DNA from: Tubiluchus corallicola
Taxonomy: Eukaryota; Priapulida; Priapulimorpha; Priapulimorphida; Tubiluchidae
DNA length: 64,000 bases
NCBI GenBank assembly: GCA_030141605.1
Contig: JAQGDQ010000013.1
Coordinates: 262,447 to 326,446 of the forward strand
Direction: 5' to 3'
Positions within the stretch are counted from its first letter, which is position 1. Every line of letters starts with the position of its first letter. Under the pieces are notes generated by a model, which saw only the letters and a program-made list of their open reading frames with translations, was not told the origin of the DNA and did no database searches. The position numbers were made by a program, and so were the translations under genes. This document shows positions 58,501-64,000 of the stretch, one piece after another.

Positions 58501-61500
58501 TTAGATTTTGCTATGAGGTCACTACAATGTGTAAACCTTCATTTTGACACTGAGAATGTTTCATCAAATAACTAAACATGTGTGACTCAAATTTATCATG
58601 ATTATTAAATTTTAATTATTAACGAAGATAATGTGTTCATAGCAGTATCAAGAAAAGTTTTTTTAAACTAATCATAAGTGTGGCAGGTAACACCAACTTA
58701 CTTTTTCTTTCTTTGTAACAGGCAACCGAGTCAAAAACTCTTCCTCATACCTGCAAAATGTAAACCACTTTCTATATTTAAAGAACAATGCAACAATGCA
58801 AGCTGTTGAAATGTGACAATTTAAATCTCAAGCAGAATAAAGAATGAAGAAAATAAAAGCAAATATGAAAGTTTGGTTATCAAAAGCAGGCACTTTGCAC
58901 AAATTGTTTTACATGTCTTGAGCATAGTGTTTATAATAAAAGTGTAACATGAGATGTTCACATAACTATTTGAATTACATTATTATAAGCTCTTACGTTC
59001 ATAAAGAGTGAGTTATATAGGAACTCAAAGAAAAGTCCTAACAAGTTCCTGTGCATGACAAGTAGAAAGTCAAGTAATTAAAAATTACACCATTATGACT
59101 TCAAGTAAATATTAGCCTGTAATACTTCCCCTATCTTGCAAAAAGGCGGTGCACCCCTTGTACACAATATGCTACTACTACTACAAGTTTGAGGTATTGT
59201 TGATTTTCATACACAAATTAAATTCACAATGAGCAACGTATCTTAAACTCAAGGTTGCACATGTGATGAAAAGTGTTTGGAATATCTACCTTTTTCTCAT
59301 CTGCTTTTAATATACATTTATTTTTGCAGCATTCACATTCCCTATCATCAAATTTCTTCAGCATCTACATCTATGTTGCATAACATCTACTTTTATCTTT
59401 TTTGATAAATGAATCTTTCTCGTAATTCACCAATGCCTAAATTAACGTTAGGTTAACCGTATCAGCAAAAGTAGACATCTGATTATATTGGTTTAAGTGG
59501 CTGTTTCTTCAGAGCAATAACAGCCTATATTGCTCATATCTAAAGTAATTTTTTTTACAAATGTCTGTAAAAAGATTATGATGCAATTATTAATTTATTA
59601 CAACGTGATTTACATACAGTAGAATGCAAACCCAACTTTATCAGATCTTTTCCTTGAAAAAATTTCAGTGTCATTTAACACTATTAGTAAGCTTAGTGGC
59701 TATTTAGGCCAAACAATTTTTTACTGATTGAGTTATTGACGTGACAAATGTCTAATAAACAGAAAAAATATGCATGTGAACAGACAGATAGACTGATACC
59801 TTGACGACTTTTTTCTTATAATAATTGTTGCATTAACATTTATTGAAAAGTTAAATATTTTTTTCAAGTACCTTGTTTTAAATATTAAATCCTTTGTGCA
59901 TCAACCTTGTGATCTGTTTGGCCGCTGAATGGCACCATACATTCCCGTTAGTCAAGTTTTTGCATTTACCAACTGATCATGGCGTCTTCCAGTCAGCGAT
60001 TCAGTAAACAATACTCTTATTTTGATTGTCTTTATTGAAAACAGTACTTGGATGAATAATTGTAAGTGATGTCATAGAATGAACCACTACTCAACTATAA
60101 AAATGCAGCTGTAAGCATAACCATTACCTTTCTTTGTGTAGTCTTTCCTTTTCCTCTCTTATTTTTGAGTGCGAGTATTCCTGAAATGAATGTTGAGAAA
60201 ATGTTTAATGAAGAATATAATACACCATTTAATTTTTACAATGAGCGTGCTTTCTGCCTATGAAATGTTGACTTTTCATGCTAAATCAGTACCTAATTTT
60301 TAAAATTCTTTACCCAACATGGTAACATAGCCACTAATGAAGGACATAAAATATCATAAAACTATAAAGCCATGATATTACAATATTATAAAACAGATTT
60401 TCCTAATATACTAACATGTATTTCTTCAGGCCCATCGTAATATTGTTTCTTTAGCTCTTGCATAATACTGGAACTTAATGCTCGCTTTTTGGCTTTCTCT
60501 AGTAAACGTTCTGTCTTGTCTTTGACTGTCATGTCTCCAGCTGAAAAGAAACAAGAAATATGCCTAAGAAAAATAAATCACAACAAATTAAAAATAAAAA
60601 CAACAACAAGCAAATGTCAAGCGCTTATCCTTAACATACATCGCACTTAACAATTTGCTTAGAACGACCAAAATTAATGTTTTTGTACGACAACAAGAAT
60701 GTAGTAATTCACATGTTTAGCAACAAATTTAGTAAAATTCACATAAGATGATGGAGGAAACCTAACAATGTGCTTCAAAGACAGTCATCTATTAAGTCGT
60801 AGCTTAGAGATGCCAATGCCACATTAAATAAAGCCAAATCTTCCAAAGAATGATTAAATGCAGAAGCCTAGAAAGCAGTGCAGAATGACCAACCTGCCGT
60901 GAACAGGATGAAAAATAATTACAACCGTTTACATTACTAGTAGTTTTTAGTAGTCCAAATTAAGAGAATATGTTTTAGTGATTAGGTATAATGTCAAAAT
61001 TTGTCCAAAAAATAAAGCATTTTGTCATTAAGTGAGAAACTCCAGCAAAATATTACCATACTAAGTGGATTCTGCTACAAGGAGTAGCCTTACACGAGGT
61101 CTTGTAGTATGGTAAAATTTAAACATGACGGAACTATATGGAGCTTTTCAAATGAAGAATTATAAAAATCTGGTATAAAACTTGTTAATATACTTTGAAG
61201 ACATACTTTAAAGTTCAAATGAAGTGTGTTACTTTCCATAATCTCTCAGGGCCGGCTTTACGCTGATTAGACAGATTTATTCAAATTGAGCTCCACTATT
61301 TGTTCAAAGAGGTGGCCCGGTTCACACGCCCGAGCGGAGGACACTATGATGAATTAAAGAGTCGTGCACGAAGTTACTTGATACTGTGAAGGCAGTGAAA
61401 CTATTCAGTCTGTCCTCGTATCTATTTTTCAATGTTTTTTTGCTGACAATTTACTAATTTATAAATGATATCCAAACCCTCAACACAGAAGAAGCACTGT

Positions 61501-62993
61501 AATGAATTTATATAACACAAAGCTTGGAATATGCAGTTGTGTTGTTTGTTAGTATTTAATACACTCACCAAAATGTCCAAAGTGTTTATATTGTTCTGCA
61601 GTATTTATGGGGTAGAGGCCACTACTAACAATTTTTTAATTGGGCTCTGCACTTCCTAGCACCGGCCCTATAAGCTTTTTAAATTGTACATAAAATACTT
61701 TTTGCATGTGGACAATGATTTGTACACTTACGCCAGTCATATTTTCTGTACGGCGGAACACCATATTATACATTACCACTACACATAAATTAAGTGGCCT
61801 TAGAATAACACTTATGCAAAAGTGACAGCTCAGTGGGCTATTGGTAAAGCACAGTTTCACTCACCATAATGCATAGGAGCCAATTTCGGTGGCACATATT
61901 TCTTCTCTTTGACTGCCTTCATTTCTTGCTCTTCTTCTCCTTCAGTTGCTGACTCACTTTCATCCAACTGAAAACGCCAAAAAGTGCTGGTATCAAAGTT
62001 AGCAAACTCTTATAATGGTATAAAAAGCATGCAAACTAAAAATGAAAAAGCATATATGTGATTGCCCAGATATTATATTGTGCTTTCACTTTTCAGATTA
62101 AAAAAACACAAACCAAAAAAGAAACAAAAAATAACTTTGAAGGAAAAGCCAAGTTTTCTGGGAAGTTAGGCTTGTTTCAATGTTCACAAAAAACTATTAG
62201 GAGGGTTTAGTAAAAAAAAGTGTGCTAAGGGCTTCGTGCAATTACATTCAAATCATGATCATTTCAAGCTTAGGCGCCTCCATTTTGAATGCCCATTTTT
62301 CCACCATTCAAGTTATTCGTCTGCTGAAGAAAAACAGCATACTGTCAATTTATAGAAACAGAACAGATTACCCAGTACAAGTATTTTTAATGCATCTAAC
62401 AGTGTCTTGATTCACTCAGCTCAATTTGTGAAAACTAGTCTTACTCTGAAACTACAGAATTTCCTCAAAGACCTTGATAATGCATAACACAAATGTTTTT
62501 GGAAAAATTTTGAAAAAAGCCATGTTTCAGGTCGGATACTAACTAGTGCAAAAAGGTGCGAGTCTCATATGAAATTTAACTAGCCGGCCTTGCCACTACG
62601 ATCATGGACCAGATAAAAGAAGTAATAGAGGCATGAAAGTATTTCTGTTATCCAACCTTCCAAAGTACAATGTAACAAGGTTTGATATTAATAACATAAA
62701 AAGCTGCCCACAACGTTTTGCGTTTTTCATCAAAAATGAACCATCAAGAAGAAACCACATTTTGGGACTTTTGATTTGCTGAATAAACAGAATGGTGATA
62801 AAACCACTAGAGTTTAAACTGTGAAAACTATTTGTACATTCACAGATGCTAAATGTCCAATTGTAATATAAAGTGGATACCCGCTGAAACATTTAAACAC
62901 AATAATCTTAAAAAATGAGAAGCATTTTTTAAAACAATACCTTGCTAATCAAATTGTCTGGATTTGGTTTAAAACGTAGTGGATCGTTCTCAT
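55572..62993 (-). CDS. NGDN: Neuroguidin (NGDN), C-terminal 7 exons, partial at window edge
   Basis: Exons in transcript order: 62941-62993, 61865-61967, 60416-60540, 60128-60180, 58702-58750, 57390-57482, 55572-55652. Phases join and give 184 residues plus TGA. The amino-terminal Sas10/C1D part lies beyond 64000. Recognised blocks: ENDPLRFKPNPDNL, KKYVPPKLAPMHY, an AKKRALSSSIMQELKKQYY stretch, YEEEFLTRLPVTKKEK, and a lysine-rich tail likely acting in nuclear or nucleolar localisation. NGDN is a small-subunit processome factor in ribosome biogenesis and has also been described as an eIF4E-binding translational regulator. The segment between the first two blocks is acidic (ESATEGEEEQE). Its stop is 126 bases from the WDR88 stop on the opposite strand. 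Confidence 0.92.
56418..56735. mobile_element. TTAA-flanked MITE, 318 bp
   Basis: The ends AGGGGGAATATC (56418) and GATATTCCCCCT (ending 56735) are perfect inverse complements. TTAA is present directly outside both (56414-56417 and 56736-56739). TTAA is the target site of piggyBac-type elements, though the terminal bases are not the usual piggyBac CCC start. The interior is non-coding. It lies in the NGDN intron before the last exon. Confidence 0.75.
61257..61680. mobile_element. hAT-like MITE with 8-bp target duplication, 424 bp
   Basis: The left end CAGGGCCGGC and the reverse complement of the right end (TAGGGCCGGT) match. The flanking octamers TAATCTCT (61249-61256) and TAAGCTTT (61681-61688) agree at 6 of 8 positions, the target-duplication length of hAT elements. 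There is no transposase frame. It is in an NGDN intron. Confidence 0.75.
62139..62350. repeat. Unclassified dispersed repeat, copy B
   Basis: Colinear with 31374-31590, 30 kb away, in the same orientation, with shared blocks including TTCTGGGAAGT, ATGATCATTTCA, TCTGCTGAAGAAAA and ACTGTCAATTT. The two copies differ by many substitutions and small indels, so insertion is old. It lies in an NGDN intron. Confidence 0.75.
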
Positions 62994-64000
62994 CTGAAAA
63001 GAAAAATGTGGTACTATATGATCGATTTTTGCTATGCACCACCATTCAAAATAATTACGTTAATTCAAATCTAAAACAATGTGAAATAAATGATACATAT
63101 GGACTACACAAATTAAAAAAGGTAATAAAACACATCTGTTCTAAAACTAGGAAACTGAAATTATGCATTGCTATGAGTTAGATATACATATGAATTTAAG
63201 TTTTACCAACATGAGTTTTTTTCTAAATTCTCTCAACAACAGAAGTGATTATCCAGGAATGGCATAAGCCAAAAAAGGAATGAGGCAAGTTAAATATTTG
63301 CTAAATATTCATTAATGCACAATAATTTTTATGCTAAACGAAAGAATGTACCTAGCTTATAACTCTTCTTTCTGACTGATGATGTTCTTGTTTAGCATAA
63401 AGTACATTACCAAAATAGTAAATGTGTCACCATTTACTAATGTATCACCCAATCAATAAAAGCCAGAGCAACTCTCATATTACAAGTGAGTAAAACCATA
63501 AATTTCAAAAAAATAGAAGCTGCTGGGTTTTGTCAGTTTAGTCGACACTAAACTATGACTAGGATAGTGTTTATTAATATGATCTTATTGAATTCCTCAC
63601 AAAAGCCATTTTTTATATGTAGAGTACCCCATAAGTCACTGTTCACTTTTAATTCTAATTTTCCTTTAAACTTTTCTGTAATCTCAGCAAGCTCTTACAA
63701 GAATCAAAAGGAGCCTTTGGCAATTCTTCTTATTTATTTTGTGACTGGAGCCCTGTTGCTGGCGATGATAGTAACATTAGAAATAAGGTGCAAAGACAGT
63801 CTGACATGAAGTTCTTGTAGAAATTCAGAGCACTATATGAAACACACTGTTAACAATGTAGTTTTTTCAATAAAGCACAACCCCTTCTCACCACTCATGA
63901 ACAACGAGAGACTTTTTCAATACATATGACCATTGGATTTGTCTCTATTGCTTTTGAGGTCCCTGAAGAAGGAAGGGAAAATAGCAAAATCTAAAAATGT
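62994..64000. other. NGDN intron running off the window edge
   Basis: This is upstream of the first NGDN exon in the window. I searched the minus strand for the expected Sas10/C1D exons and saw none. On + there is a splice-flanked hydrophobic frame at 63688-63787 (see findings) that I cannot assign. Confidence 0.4.

Larger units (their letters stand above)
55653..62940 (-). other. NGDN introns (non-coding content)
   Basis: The intron before the last exon (55653-57389) contains the TTAA-flanked element. Introns 57483-58701, 58751-60127 and 60181-60415 show nothing I recognise. Intron 60541-61864 contains the hAT-like element. Intron 61968-62940 contains dispersed repeat copy B. Confidence 0.5.

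Overview
The window is AT-rich nuclear DNA of an animal: every multi-exon gene has GT-AG introns with consistent phases, and the products match animal protein families. A chemosensory ionotropic receptor of the Ir25a type, a family regarded as protostome-restricted, together with ENTR1 and WDR88 homologues, points to a non-insect protostome, most likely a lophotrochozoan such as a mollusc or annelid. The phylum is inference.

Layout, left to right: (1) ENTR1 homologue on +, 7 coding exons, 1210-8865. (2) A convergent intergenic stretch of 3.7 kb with hairpin-type repeats and candidate poly(A) sites. (3) MARCHF6 (ER RING-CH ubiquitin ligase) on -, 22 coding exons, 12587-39608. Its 6.1-kb intron 17 contains a complete intronless Ir25a-like receptor gene on the opposite strand (19777-22479), and intron 20 holds a dead LINE fragment. 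(4) A 3.6-kb gap with microsatellites and one unassigned ORF. (5) WDR88-like WD40 gene on +, 10 coding exons, 43229-55445. Its 4.8-kb intron 9 contains a complete intronless peroxisomal multifunctional enzyme 2 gene (HSD17B4-like, 51507-53399) on the same strand. (6) The 3' part of NGDN (neuroguidin) on -, 7 exons, 55572-62993, tail-to-tail with WDR88 and running off the right edge.

The genes do not form one pathway. Their shared feature is architecture: two intron-rich housekeeping hosts each carry an intronless guest gene in their largest intron. The introns are also seeded with short non-autonomous DNA transposons (pogo/Tigger-like, hAT-like with an 8-bp target duplication, a TTAA-flanked element, fold-back elements), tRNA-derived SINE heads, an unclassified repeat present twice, and small tandem duplications. 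One of these duplications copies the 3' splice site and start of WDR88 exon 4 several times.

All exon models were built by eye from reading frame, splice consensus and remembered homologues; no alignment was run.
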